64,000 bases of DNA from Alphaproteobacteria bacterium (lineage in GTDB: Bacteria; Pseudomonadota; Alphaproteobacteria; UBA2966): NCBI GenBank assembly GCA_018654745.1, contig JABILA010000127.1, positions 31,806-95,805 on the forward strand, read 5' to 3'. Of this stretch, positions 41,162-50,470 are shown piece after piece. Each line of letters starts with the position of its first letter. The stretch's first letter is position 1. The notes under the pieces were generated by a model. The model was given only the letters and a program-made list of their open reading frames with translations, ran no database searches and had not been told where the DNA came from. The position numbers and the translations under genes are program-made.

Positions 41162-41234
41162 GATTTGTTGCTCATCCCATACTTTCTGCTAGGCTGATGT
41201 ATAATTTGTCACGCCTCTTATTATCCGAGACTTC

Positions 41235-42467
41235 ATGAATAGTTCCGAAATGCAGGCTGCCGGTCGCTGGACTGGCAGCAAATGGGCGATGTTGGCCCTG
41301 CTTGTTGTTGCCCGCACGAACATGGGTTTGCAGTTTCAGACAGTTGCCGATTCTTCCGAGCAACTGGTCAGCGCAATGGGCATATCCTGGCATGAAATCG
41401 GTCGCTTGATAGGCCTCTATATGGTGCCGGGTGTTTTTATCGCCCTGCTGGGTGCCTTGCTCGGGCGGAAGTTTGGTGACAAGAGACTGGTCGTTTTTTC
41501 CCTGTTTCTGATGGCTGTTGGTGGCGCATTGATGGCGGTCGCCGATGCCTATGGTGTGCTTACTGCCGGGCGATTGATCAGCGGTGTTGGCGGCGTGGTC
41601 GTCAATGTTCTGATGACCAAGATGATTGCTGACTGGTTTCCCGGAAGGCAGGTTGCTTTTGCTACGGCCATACTGATCGTCAGCTGGCCACTGGGTATCG
41701 CCCTGGGGCTGGTTATCAACGGACAATTGCTGACGGTCACCACATGGCCCACGGTAATGTGGTTGGCTTCGGCTGTCTCTCTGGCTTCAATGATGCTGGT
41801 CTGGCTTTGGTATCGCGATCCACCAGGACTGGCGGCATCGACCACAAAAGGTTTCGGATTCAAGCTGGAGATCACTCGCGTTGAGGCGCTTTTGTGCATC
41901 GTCGCAGGCAGCCTTTGGGCGGTATATAATGTCGGCTTTATCATGCTGCCCAGCTTCGGCGGCAACTTTTTTGTGTCCCTGGGTTTCAGCCCGGTAGAGG
42001 CAGCGTTTCTGGTCAGTATCGCCAGCTGGTTACTGATCCTGCTTGTCCCTGTCGGTGGTTACATCGGTGCCCGCTGGGGGCATCAAAACCTGATTCTGTT
42101 CATCGCCTTCGCCGTCGGTACTGTCGGCATGGCCTGGATTCCAGTTGCGTCTTCGCCTGTTCTGATTTTCATTATTACAGGCAGTATTGCCGTCCTGCCA
42201 GCAGGCTTGATCATGTCCTTGCCTGCACAATTTCTCAGGGCCGAAGCCAGGGGGACGGGAATGGGTGTTTTCTTCACCATGTACTATGTGGGCTTTGCGA
42301 CGCTGCCTGAAGTCGGTGGCTGGGCACGGGATTACACCGGGGACGCCGGTGCACCCATTCAGTTCGGTGCCATTATGTTTTTTGCCGCGACATTTTTCCT
42401 CGCACTATTTCTGGTTCTGAAAAAACGCCTGGTTCCATCTGCCGCCGCGACCGGATCAGCATCATGA
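41235..42467 (+). CDS. MFS transporter (12 TM)
   Basis: A 410-residue major facilitator with twelve predicted helices. The loop 2-3 signature is seen as G-A-L-L-G-R-K-F-G-D-K-R, and a second copy G-A-R-W-G-H-Q-N lies after helix 8. A TATAAT box is at 41200-41205, 30 bases upstream, without a clear -35 partner. It starts a four-gene run: its stop overlaps the EamA gene (ATGA). The presence of three transporters of two families in one operon suggests handling of related small organic molecules; substrates unknown. Confidence 0.87.
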   Translation: MNSSEMQAAGRWTGSKWAMLALLVVARTNMGLQFQTVADSSEQLVSAMGISWHEIGRLIGLYMVPGVFIALLGALLGRKFGDKRLVVFSLFLMAVGGALMAVADAYGVLTAGRLISGVGGVVVNVLMTKMIADWFPGRQVAFATAILIVSWPLGIALGLVINGQLLTVTTWPTVMWLASAVSLASMMLVWLWYRDPPGLAASTTKGFGFKLEITRVEALLCIVAGSLWAVYNVGFIMLPSFGGNFFVSLGFSPVEAAFLVSIASWLLILLVPVGGYIGARWGHQNLILFIAFAVGTVGMAWIPVASSPVLIFIITGSIAVLPAGLIMSLPAQFLRAEARGTGMGVFFTMYYVGFATLPEVGGWARDYTGDAGAPIQFGAIMFFAATFFLALFLVLKKRLVPSAAATGSAS

Positions 42468-43357
42468 CCCGCATGCCCATCCAGGCATTTTTTGTCATCA
42501 TTGGCATTCAGATTTTGTGGGGCGGTAACCCGGTTGCAGTCAAGTTCGGACTGGAAGCTTTTCCGCCTTTGTGGAGCGGTTTTTTCCGCTTCACTTCTGC
42601 CATACTATGTCTGTTGGTCTGGGCCCGAATTCGAAATATTTCCATGTGGCCGCGTGCCGGTGAATGGAAGCCTCTGATCATTCTTGGCGCTGTTTTCTTC
42701 ATTCAGATATGGACCATGAACTATGGTTTTGATCTATCGACCGGTGCGATTTCGTCAATCCTGATATCGACCCATCCCTTGTTTGCAGCCTTGTTTGCGC
42801 ATCTGCTGGTAAAGGGTGACAGGCTGACGGGCCTCAAGGTCGTGGGCATGGCCATCGCGTTTTCCGGGACCTCCCTGATCATATTGCGCGGTGGCGGGTT
42901 ACAGGCTGAGGATTTTTCCCTGTTTGGTGCCAGCGTCATTATGTTCAGCGCTATCATCCTGGGCTGGCGTCTGATTTTTGCCTCACAAATGGCGAAGGAG
43001 CTGGAGACGACCAAAGTTGTTTGCTGGCAAATGCTGTTACCACTTTGGGCCTTTGCCCTTGGCGGTTTTCTGTTTGAAGAAATCACCTGGCAAAATATCG
43101 GTTGGCAACCCATCGCGGGACTTTTGTATCAGGGCATTATCATTGCCGGGCTTGGCTTCATGATTAACACCTGGATGTTGAAAACCTACAGCCCTTCCGT
43201 TGTTGTCAGCTTCGGATTTATTGCGCCTTTGTCAGGCGTCGCCTTTTCGATCTGGTTGCTGGGTGAACAGTTTACCTGGGTGGTTGCGATTGGCGTGACT
43301 TGCGTTGGCCTGGGGCTTTTGTTAATCGCCAAAAAACCGAAAGAAAAATCGACATGA
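42464..43357 (+). CDS. EamA-family drug/metabolite transporter
   Basis: A 297-residue DMT-superfamily permease with ten predicted helices as two EamA repeats (first begins I-L-W-G-G-N-P-V-A-V-K-F, second S-V-I-M-F-S-A-I-I-L-G-W-R). These export metabolites or drugs, or import nucleotide-sugar-like compounds. It overlaps the genes on both sides by 4 bases, so expression is tightly coupled to the two MFS transporters. Confidence 0.88.
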   Translation: MTRMPIQAFFVIIGIQILWGGNPVAVKFGLEAFPPLWSGFFRFTSAILCLLVWARIRNISMWPRAGEWKPLIILGAVFFIQIWTMNYGFDLSTGAISSILISTHPLFAALFAHLLVKGDRLTGLKVVGMAIAFSGTSLIILRGGGLQAEDFSLFGASVIMFSAIILGWRLIFASQMAKELETTKVVCWQMLLPLWAFALGGFLFEEITWQNIGWQPIAGLLYQGIIIAGLGFMINTWMLKTYSPSVVVSFGFIAPLSGVAFSIWLLGEQFTWVVAIGVTCVGLGLLLIAKKPKEKST

Positions 43358-44583
43358 GTGGTCGTGACGGCGAGAAAGAAGATGTCCGCTACGGTTGGGT
43401 GATGGTCGGCGTGACGTTTGTGTTATCAGGCCTGGCCTTTGGCAGCCTCGGTTCTGTAGGCATTTTCCTGAAACCGCTTATCGCTGATTTTGGCTGGACC
43501 CGCGGCGAAGCGTCAGCCGGATATACGACCATGGCCGTGGCCTCAGGTGTTTGTGGTGTATTTTGGGGATTTGCCGCCGACCGCTTTCCCCTACGATATC
43601 TGACCATCATCGGTGTCCTGGCCATGTCGGGATCATTGTTTATGCTGGGCAACCTGACATCCCTTTGGGAATATTATGTGTTCTATTTTCTTTTCGGTGC
43701 GGTCGGGCATGGGGCACTGGTTGGGCCTTTATATGCGACAACGGGCCATTGGTTTCGGCGCAATCCGGGCTTTGCGCTCGGGATTATGACAGCCGGTTCA
43801 GGCGTAGGACAGGGGGTTGTGCCCTTTGTCACCCGCATGCTGATCACGGACGGCGGCTGGCAAAATGCCTATACGACACTTGGTATCGCCTATCTTGTTA
43901 TCGGCCTGCCCATCACTTTCCTGGTCAAGGAATCGGCGGCACGTCTTCAGGCCCTTTCTGCGGATGGCAAGGTTGCCGATGAGGAAGCTTTTGTTCTGCC
44001 GCCGCAAGAAGTCGTTGCCTGGCTCAGCTTTGCCGTGATCTTTTGTTGTATCTGTATGGCGGTGCCGATTGTGCAACTGGTCCCCCTGGTCAGTGATCGT
44101 GGTGTCGATCCCGAACTAGCCGCCGGTGTCATTCTGGTTCTGATGCTGACCGGTGCCGTCGGTCGGGTCATGGCCGGAAAACTGTCCGATATGATCGGTG
44201 CCTTGCAGGCCTATATCATCATGGGATTTGGCCAGGCGGTTCTGGTCGTCTGGTTTCCGCATGTGACATCCATTGTCGGCACCTACATACTGGCCATGGC
44301 TTTTGGTCTGATCTATTCCGGCGTTATGGCCAACATCATTATCTGTCTGCGTGTCATGGTGCCCGCCCGTTATGCCGGGCGCGCCATGGGTGTTGGCGGC
44401 GCATTTGCCCTTGGCGGGATGGGCTTTGGTGGCTTCTTCGGGGGGTACCTGTTTGACATTACCGGAGACTATTTCTGGTCCTTTACGGCGGCAGGCGCAA
44501 TTGGCATTGTTAATGTTGCTGTGACCCTGTTGTTCCGTGCCCGGGTCATGCGGCAGGAGAAAGCAGTGGCACTGGCAGCTTGA
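43354..44583 (+). CDS. MFS transporter, monocarboxylate-type
   Basis: A 409-residue MFS protein with twelve predicted helices. The N-terminus (Y-G-W-V-M-V-G-V-T-F) and F-G-W-T-R-G-E-A-S are typical of the oxalate/monocarboxylate transporter branch (MCT/OFA-like), so an organic acid is the likely cargo. The ATG overlaps the preceding stop (ATGA). It is separated by 21 bases from the TPR gene. An in-frame extension upstream would run deep into the EamA gene and is not likely. Confidence 0.87.
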   Translation: MSGRDGEKEDVRYGWVMVGVTFVLSGLAFGSLGSVGIFLKPLIADFGWTRGEASAGYTTMAVASGVCGVFWGFAADRFPLRYLTIIGVLAMSGSLFMLGNLTSLWEYYVFYFLFGAVGHGALVGPLYATTGHWFRRNPGFALGIMTAGSGVGQGVVPFVTRMLITDGGWQNAYTTLGIAYLVIGLPITFLVKESAARLQALSADGKVADEEAFVLPPQEVVAWLSFAVIFCCICMAVPIVQLVPLVSDRGVDPELAAGVILVLMLTGAVGRVMAGKLSDMIGALQAYIIMGFGQAVLVVWFPHVTSIVGTYILAMAFGLIYSGVMANIIICLRVMVPARYAGRAMGVGGAFALGGMGFGGFFGGYLFDITGDYFWSFTAAGAIGIVNVAVTLLFRARVMRQEKAVALAA

Positions 44584-44604
44584 TATGACGATCAGGAGAA
44601 AATC

Positions 44605-45924
44605 ATGAATGCAGACTGGCTGGGTAATCCGGTAACGACAGACAATCCCGCAACGTTGCAGGGCATCAATGATTTTGGCCACGGCTTTCTGGCCTATGAA
44701 GAAAAAGCCCTGAATATCCTGGGTGCCGCTGATGCTGATCCTGATTGCGCCCTCGCCAATGCATATGCTGCCATGCTGTTCATGTTTTCTGAAAACAGAC
44801 AGGGGCCTGGTTTGGCGACGCCTTACATGGAAAAGGCCGAAGCCTGCGCTGCCGGTGCGACTGATCAGGAACAACATGTTATTGCTGCGATCCGGGCCTG
44901 GGTTGATAACGATATTCCCAAAGCCATCGCCCTGACCGAAGACATCGCCAACCAGTACCCGCACGAACTGGCCATCATCAAGGCCGGGCAATATCACCAG
45001 TTCAATCTCGGTAATTCGCCCGGCATGTTGCGCCTGATCAATCCTGTGCGTGAGGCCAATGCAGACAATCCGTATGTCCATGGCATGACAGCCTTCGCCC
45101 TGGAACAGTGCCACCGTCTGGCCGATGCTGAAGCCGCCGCCTGGAAAGCTGTCGACCTTCAACGCAAGGAGCCCTGGGCCCATCATGCCCTGGCCCACAT
45201 CATGCTGACGCAAGGTCGCATTGAAGAGGGCATGCGTTTCTTTGGCGATGTGCGCGAGACCTGGACCGACCTCAACAGCTTCATGTATACCCACAACTGG
45301 TGGCATGATGCTGTCTTTCAAATTGCCCGTGGCAACAATCAAGCTGCCTTGAAAATGTACGACGAAGAAATCTGGGGTAAAATAAAAGATTATTCCCAGG
45401 ACCAGATCGGCGCCGTCTCGTTGCTGGCACGACTGGAACTGGTCGGCGTTGACGTCGGTGATCGCTGGCAGGATGTGGCCGATTTCATGGCGGTCCGCGT
45501 TGACGATCACGTGCAGCCTTTTCTGACCATGCAATATGTCTATGGCCTGGCCCGCGCAGGTCGTGATGAAGCGGACCAACTCCTCGCCAGCCTCGGCGAC
45601 TTCGCGCCCAAAGCCCCGACCTTTCAACGCCAGGCCTGGCACGACGTTGCCTTGCCTGCCTGCATGGGTCTTGTGGCCCATGCGCGCGGTGACTGGCAAT
45701 CTGCCGTTGATTACTTGCGCCCCCTCACTGGTCGCTGGATGGAGATAGGCGGCAGCCACGCCCAACGCGACTTATTCGACCTGGTGTATCTGGATGCCTT
45801 GATCAAATCAGGTGGATATGTGGCGGCGCATAATATTCTGGAATCACGCAGGGGGTGGGATGCCGATAGTGTCCCGAACAATCAGGCCCTCAAGATGGTC
45901 TATGGGAAACTGGGTCTGGACTAA
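44605..45924 (+). CDS. TPR protein of the TTC38 family
   Basis: A 439-residue cytoplasmic protein composed of helical hairpins. The segment P-W-A-H-H-A-L-A-H-I-M, then T-H-N-W-W-H-D-A, is the conserved core of the TTC38 (tetratricopeptide repeat 38) family, which occurs in bacteria and animals and whose biochemical role is not established. The conserved His/Trp residues look more like a binding or catalytic pocket than ordinary TPR scaffold. CAGGAG precedes the ATG by 7 bases. It closes the MFS-EamA-MFS operon, so it may act on the imported or exported compound. Confidence 0.87.
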   Translation: MNADWLGNPVTTDNPATLQGINDFGHGFLAYEEKALNILGAADADPDCALANAYAAMLFMFSENRQGPGLATPYMEKAEACAAGATDQEQHVIAAIRAWVDNDIPKAIALTEDIANQYPHELAIIKAGQYHQFNLGNSPGMLRLINPVREANADNPYVHGMTAFALEQCHRLADAEAAAWKAVDLQRKEPWAHHALAHIMLTQGRIEEGMRFFGDVRETWTDLNSFMYTHNWWHDAVFQIARGNNQAALKMYDEEIWGKIKDYSQDQIGAVSLLARLELVGVDVGDRWQDVADFMAVRVDDHVQPFLTMQYVYGLARAGRDEADQLLASLGDFAPKAPTFQRQAWHDVALPACMGLVAHARGDWQSAVDYLRPLTGRWMEIGGSHAQRDLFDLVYLDALIKSGGYVAAHNILESRRGWDADSVPNNQALKMVYGKLGLD

Positions 45925-45986
45925 CACCGTTGCGCGCCATGATGGAACTGGATTTTCCTGAATACCAGTTGTAATGTTCGAGCAGT

Positions 45987-46064
45987 TCGATCTCATAAAG
46001 ATCGATCATGAATTTGCTATTTGTAATTATGCTTTTTGATCGGGTCCCGTTGTGACACCGATCA
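45987..46064. promoter_or_regulatory. two inverted repeats before the histidine kinase gene
   Basis: TCGATCT/AGATCGA (5 bases apart, 45987-46005) and TGATCGG/CCGATCA (14 bases apart, 46037-46064) occupy the 162-base gap between the TTC38-family gene and the kinase. The first lies over 60 bases after the preceding stop and is not followed by a T-run, so a terminator is unlikely; both share a GATC core and may be regulator sites. Confidence 0.35.
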
Positions 46065-46086
46065 TTTATTGGAAAACTGATTCGAA

Positions 46087-47076
46087 ATGCGTCACATAGT
46101 TATTTCGCTTGGTCGTTACTGGACTGTTTCGATTGTTATGACAATGTCGATATTGATATCTGTCATCGTAACCGCAATCACCATGAACGTGACCGGTCTG
46201 GAATTCAACCAGACAGTCTTGTTCATATCGGTCATTATCCCCTTCATTGTTGCGCCAGCGACGACATGGCCAGTCGTCAACCTGATTTTTGAAATTCATT
46301 ATCTGGAAACGGATATGCGGAAACTTGCTGAGGAAAAAACCTCGCTCAGCGAAAAGCTCGAATATGAAAACAATGTAAAAGACAGGTTCTTTTCCATCAT
46401 CGCCCATGATTTGAAGAACCCTTTCAACTCACTTTTGGGCATGACAAAAATCATGAGCCAGATGGCGGACAAGTTGAGTATGGAGGAACTGCTCAGTTGT
46501 GCGAAGGACGTGAACGAAGCCGGTGAGCGCACGTTTGAACTTCTTCATAACTTGCTCGACTGGGCCAACTTGCAAATGTCGGGCGGCAAGATTTCACCCG
46601 AAACGATAGACCTGCAGGAACTGGTTCAGGAAAGCATGGATGTGCTCGCCCCGACAGCCCAGAACAAAAAAGTCTTAATTACGACAGACTTGCAGAATGC
46701 AAATGCCTATGCCGACCGCAATATGGTGAACATGGTCATTCGTAACCTTCTGACCAACGCAATCAAGTTCACGCCACAAAGCGGAACTATTGAGGTATCG
46801 TCTCAAAACCGGGACGGCATGATTGAAATCACCGTCAGCGATAGTGGCGTTGGTATCCCGGAGGATAAAATCGGAAAACTGTTCGCCCTCGACGAGAAAA
46901 CCTCAACCACTGGAACCGATGGCGAAACCGGAACCGGCCTGGGTCTGCCCCTGTGCGAAGACATGCTGAAACGAAACAGCGGACGCATATGGGTTGAAAG
47001 CATTCAAGGCGAAGGCTCAAAGTTCCATTTCAACCTTCCCATTGAAGCCGCGAAGAACAATTCGGAATCACCCTAG
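46087..47076 (+). CDS. membrane sensor histidine kinase
   Basis: A 329-residue kinase. Two membrane helices (about 11-33 and 40-62) are joined by a very short loop, so there is almost no periplasmic sensor; a coiled coil (about 68-97) links them to HisKA with phospho-His107 in S-I-I-A-H-D-L-K-N-P-F. The ATPase domain has N-L-L-T-N-A-I-K-F-T-P, D-S-G-V-G-I and G-T-G-L-G-L-P. This minimal-input plan suits intramembrane sensing. No response regulator is next to it. It is followed by a bidirectional terminator shared with glnA. Confidence 0.9.
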   Translation: MRHIVISLGRYWTVSIVMTMSILISVIVTAITMNVTGLEFNQTVLFISVIIPFIVAPATTWPVVNLIFEIHYLETDMRKLAEEKTSLSEKLEYENNVKDRFFSIIAHDLKNPFNSLLGMTKIMSQMADKLSMEELLSCAKDVNEAGERTFELLHNLLDWANLQMSGGKISPETIDLQELVQESMDVLAPTAQNKKVLITTDLQNANAYADRNMVNMVIRNLLTNAIKFTPQSGTIEVSSQNRDGMIEITVSDSGVGIPEDKIGKLFALDEKTSTTGTDGETGTGLGLPLCEDMLKRNSGRIWVESIQGEGSKFHFNLPIEAAKNNSESP

Positions 47077-47096
47077 TTCTTGATCGCCTTACAAAA

Positions 47097-47124
47097 AAAG
47101 GCCGGGAGTAATCTCCCGGCCTTT
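47097..47124. terminator. bidirectional rho-independent terminator
   Basis: AAAGGCCGGGAG and CTCCCGGCCTTT make a perfect 12-bp stem with a TAAT loop, flanked by an A-run on the left and a T-run on the right. It therefore terminates both the kinase gene (+) and glnA (-). Confidence 0.93.
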
Positions 47125-47148
47125 CTTGTTTCGCAGTGTCTGTAATGA

Positions 47149-48558
47149 TTAGACGCTGTAGTACATGGCAAACTCGATCGGGTGAGGTGCTTGTTCGAAG
47201 GCGATGACTTCGCCCCATTTGAGTTCGAGATAGCCGTCGATCTGGTCGTCGGTGAAGACCTCACCCTTTTTCAGGTAGTCACGATCAGCGTCGAGGCTGT
47301 CGAGGGCTTCGCGTAAGCTACCACAGACGGTCGGGATGTCTTTCAACTCTTCCGCTGGAAGATCATAGAGGTTCTTGTCCATGGCTTCGCCCGGATGGAT
47401 CTTGTTTTCGATGCCGTCGATACCGGCCATCAGCATGGCTGAGAAAGCAAGGTACGGGTTGGCGCCTGGATCAGGGAAGCGGACTTCGACGCGCTTGCCC
47501 TTTGGGCTGGTGGTGAACGGGATACGGCAGGAAGCGGAGCGGTTACGGGCAGAGTAGGCCAGCAGCACAGGGGCTTCAAAGCCCGGGACCAGACGCTTGT
47601 AGGAGTTGGTCAGCGGGTTGGTGAAAGCGTTCAGGGACTTGGCGTGCTTGATGATGCCACCAATGTAATAAAGCGCTGTTTCACTCAGGTCGGCATAACC
47701 GGAACCGGCAAAAGTTGGAACGCCGTCTTTCCAGATGGACTGATGAACGTGCATGCCAGAGCCGTTATCGTCGGCAACAGGCTTGGGCATGAAAGTTGCT
47801 GTTTTGCCATATGAATGCGCAACGTTGTGCACAACATATTTGTAGATCTGCATTTCGTCAGCCATCTGCAACAGGGTGCCGAATTCGGTGCCCAGTTCGT
47901 TCTGTGCCGGTGCAACTTCGTGGTGATGCTTTTCTGTGCGCAGACCCATTTCACGCATAATTGTCAGCATCTCGGCACGAATGTCGGCCATGCTGTCAAC
48001 AGGCGGGACCGGGAAGTAGCCGCCTTTGAGGGCAGGGCGGTGACCAAGGTTGCCACCATCATAATGACGACCGGTGTTGTAAGGGCCTTCTTCCTGATCG
48101 ATGGAGAAGAACGTGTTGTGAGATGCAGTATCAAAACGCACATCATCAAAAACAAAGAATTCGGCTTCCGGGCCAACAAAGGCTGTGTCGCCAATGCCTG
48201 AGAAGTTGAGATAGTTTTCAGCGCGCTTGGCTGTGGAGCGTGGGTCACGGCTGTAACCTTCGCCGGTCGAAGGCTCGACGACGTCGCAGAAGATGATCAT
48301 GGAAGACTGTGCTGCGAACGGATCCATCACGGCGGAGGTGACGTCAGGCATCAGGGTCATGTCACTCTCGTTGATGGCTTTCCAGCCTTCAATGGAGGAC
48401 CCGTCAAACATGATGCCATCAGCGAACATGTCTTCGTCCATAACCCGAACATCCATGGCCAGGTGCTGCCATTTGCCGCGCGGATCAGTGAAGCGCAGGT
48501 CAATGTAGGTTACGTCATTGTCCTTGATTTCTTTCAGAAGGGTTTGTACGTCGGACAT
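47149..48558 (-). CDS. glnA: glutamine synthetase type I
   Basis: A 469-residue type I glutamine synthetase of standard length. Visible are the catalytic loop [20 protein letters not shown] with the [12 protein letters not shown] segment, and the adenylylation segment K-N-L-Y-D-L-P whose Tyr is modified by GlnE. It combines ammonia and glutamate with ATP in the cytoplasm. It follows glnB by 101 bases on the same strand; cotranscription from the sigma-54-like promoter at 49104-49120 is likely. A bidirectional terminator lies after the stop. Confidence 0.97.
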   Translation of the reverse strand: MSDVQTLLKEIKDNDVTYIDLRFTDPRGKWQHLAMDVRVMDEDMFADGIMFDGSSIEGWKAINESDMTLMPDVTSAVMDPFAAQSSMIIFCDVVEPSTGEGYSRDPRSTAKRAENYLNFSGIGDTAFVGPEAEFFVFDDVRFDTASHNTFFSIDQEEGPYNTGRHYDGGNLGHRPALKGGYFPVPPVDSMADIRAEMLTIMREMGLRTEKHHHEVAPAQNELGTEFGTLLQMADEMQIYKYVVHNVAHSYGKTATFMPKPVADDNGSGMHVHQSIWKDGVPTFAGSGYADLSETALYYIGGIIKHAKSLNAFTNPLTNSYKRLVPGFEAPVLLAYSARNRSASCRIPFTTSPKGKRVEVRFPDPGANPYLAFSAMLMAGIDGIENKIHPGEAMDKNLYDLPAEELKDIPTVCGSLREALDSLDADRDYLKKGEVFTDDQIDGYLELKWGEVIAFEQAPHPIEFAMYYSV

Positions 48559-48659
48559 CTTTGAATTCCTGTTTATTATGCCGGTTTTACCAGCTGGTCT
48601 GTTTTGGGTGCTGGCCAGGCCAGCAGTTCGGATTGTTTAATAGAATTGTCAGCCAGAAG

Positions 48660-49055
<396 letters not shown>

Positions 49056-49103
49056 TCAGGTCGCGCGTGGTATGATCCGCACCCGACCCGTTGCCCTTGC
49101 TAT

Positions 49104-49120
49104 AGCAGTCTTCATGCCAA
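49104..49120 (-). promoter_or_regulatory. sigma-54-type promoter for glnB-glnA
   Basis: Read on the minus strand the site is TGGCATG-AAGA-CTGCT, preceded by T. The invariant GG and GC are exactly 10 bases apart, as required for RpoN, with two departures from TGGCACG-N4-TTGC. Transcription would begin near 49093, about 95 bases before the glnB ATG. An NtrC-dependent sigma-54 promoter at glnBA is well established in other Alphaproteobacteria. Confidence 0.65.
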
Positions 49121-49140
49121 CTTTATTGATCGCGGAAATC

Positions 49141-49210
49141 AGGGAATATTTCCCTATAAGGCACTAAAACAGGCATAAAACTGCCTATTTATTAGGCAAA
49201 ATGCCTGTTT
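49141..49210. repeat. array of palindromic half-sites upstream of glnB, probable NtrC enhancer
   Basis: AGGGAA-TAT-TTCCCT (49141-49155) is followed by four alternating half-sites: AGGCA (49171), TGCCT (49182), AGGCA (49194), TGCCT (49202). The outer arms AAACAGGCAT/ATGCCTGTTT are perfect over 10 bases; the inner TGCCTA-N5-TAGGCA has the 17-bp length and TGC/GCA ends of the NtrC consensus. The array is 20-105 bases upstream of the sigma-54-like promoter. It also lies just past the aminotransferase stop, so it may double as a terminator for that gene. Confidence 0.6.
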
Positions 49211-49225
49211 AATGGGCGTTTTGGC

Positions 49226-50389
49226 TTATGCGAGGACCTCTTTCATGCGACGCACCGCTTCGCGGATATTCTCTGTTGAATTGGCATAGGAAAAGCGCAA
49301 ATAGCCTTCCCCATATTCGCCGAAACTGGTGCCTGAAACTGTTGCCACACCGGCTTTTTCCAGGAACAGGTCCTGAAGTTCACGTGATGTGCGGCCCGTG
49401 CCGGAGATATTAGGAAAAGTATAAAATGCCCCGCCAGGTGTCGGACAGCGGAAGCCCGGAATGGAATTCAGTTCATCAACGATAACACTGCGACGTTCGT
49501 CAAAGGCTGCAACCATGGTGTCGACCTCACCTTGCGGCCCGTTAAGGGCTTCCAGGGCCGCATACTGGGTGGCGGCATTCACACAGGAATGGTCATTGAT
49601 GCAGAGCCGTGTGGCCAGATCGATCAGGCTTTCCGGCCACACAGAATAACCGATGCGCCAGCCCGTCATGGCATAGGTTTTGGACCAGCCATCCAGCAGG
49701 ATCAGGCGGTCGCGCAGATGTTCGTAGATCATCATCGAATGGTGGGGCTGGTTGTCATAGACCATGCGGCTGTAGATTTCGTCCGACATGATCGCGACAT
49801 CCGGGTGGGATTGCAGGCCAAAGGCCAGTTTTTCCAGCTCCTGCTGAGGTACCACACCACCAGTCGGGTTGGCCGGTGAATTCAGGATGATCAGGCGCGT
49901 ACGAGGGGTAATGGCCGACAGCACTTCATTGGCATCAAAGGCATAGCCGTTCTTTTCGTGCAGCTTGATCGGCACCGGCGTGGCACCGGCAAAGCGGATG
50001 GCACTTTCGTAAATCGGAAAGCCCGGATTGGGGTACATGATCTCGGCACCGGGTTCGCCAAACATCAGGCAGGCAAAAAACATTGTCGGTTTGCCGCCGG
50101 GCACGACCAGAACATGGTCCGGATTAACCTCAACACCGCGCCGGGCACGAATGTCTGCCGCCACGGCTTCACGCAGGGGCAGGATACCGTTGGCAGGCGT
50201 ATAGCCGTGGTGGCCATCCGCCAGAGCCTTGCGACCGGCTTCAACAATATTCTGTGGTGTGGCGAAATCCGGTTGGCCAATACCCAGATTGATGATGCTT
50301 TGACCCTTCTGGGCCAGGGCGGCAGCGCGTGCGAGAACCTCGAAGGCGCTTTCCGTGCCCAAACGGGCCATTCTTTCTGCAATAAACAT
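49226..50389 (-). CDS. PLP-dependent class I/II aminotransferase (aspartate aminotransferase-like)
   Basis: A 387-residue fold-type I aminotransferase. Visible are the N-terminal N-L-G-I-G-Q-P-D-F, the substrate loop N-S-P-A-N-P-T-G-G, D-E-I-Y-S-R (PLP-binding Asp/Tyr) and the Schiff-base Lys in D-G-W-S-K-T-Y-A-M-T-G-W-R-I-G. I start at the ATG at 50389; an upstream extension has no ribosome site. Located upstream of glnB, it may transfer amino groups between glutamate and a keto acid, but the specific pair is unknown. Confidence 0.9.
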   Translation of the reverse strand: MFIAERMARLGTESAFEVLARAAALAQKGQSIINLGIGQPDFATPQNIVEAGRKALADGHHGYTPANGILPLREAVAADIRARRGVEVNPDHVLVVPGGKPTMFFACLMFGEPGAEIMYPNPGFPIYESAIRFAGATPVPIKLHEKNGYAFDANEVLSAITPRTRLIILNSPANPTGGVVPQQELEKLAFGLQSHPDVAIMSDEIYSRMVYDNQPHHSMMIYEHLRDRLILLDGWSKTYAMTGWRIGYSVWPESLIDLATRLCINDHSCVNAATQYAALEALNGPQGEVDTMVAAFDERRSVIVDELNSIPGFRCPTPGGAFYTFPNISGTGRTSRELQDLFLEKAGVATVSGTSFGEYGEGYLRFSYANSTENIREAVRRMKEVLA

Positions 50390-50470
50390 GCTCAGGTTTA
50401 TGCCATGCGCTGGGGCGCACCGCAATTGTATGATATTTGATTGGGGGCAATTTTTGGAGGAAATGTAGGC

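Noticed and set aside
44116..45765. A 549-codon open frame on the minus strand opposite the TTC38-family gene
   Set aside because: It lies opposite well-supported coding genes (the MFS end and the TPR gene), has no ribosome site, and its translation shows no recognisable domain; it is a codon-bias shadow.
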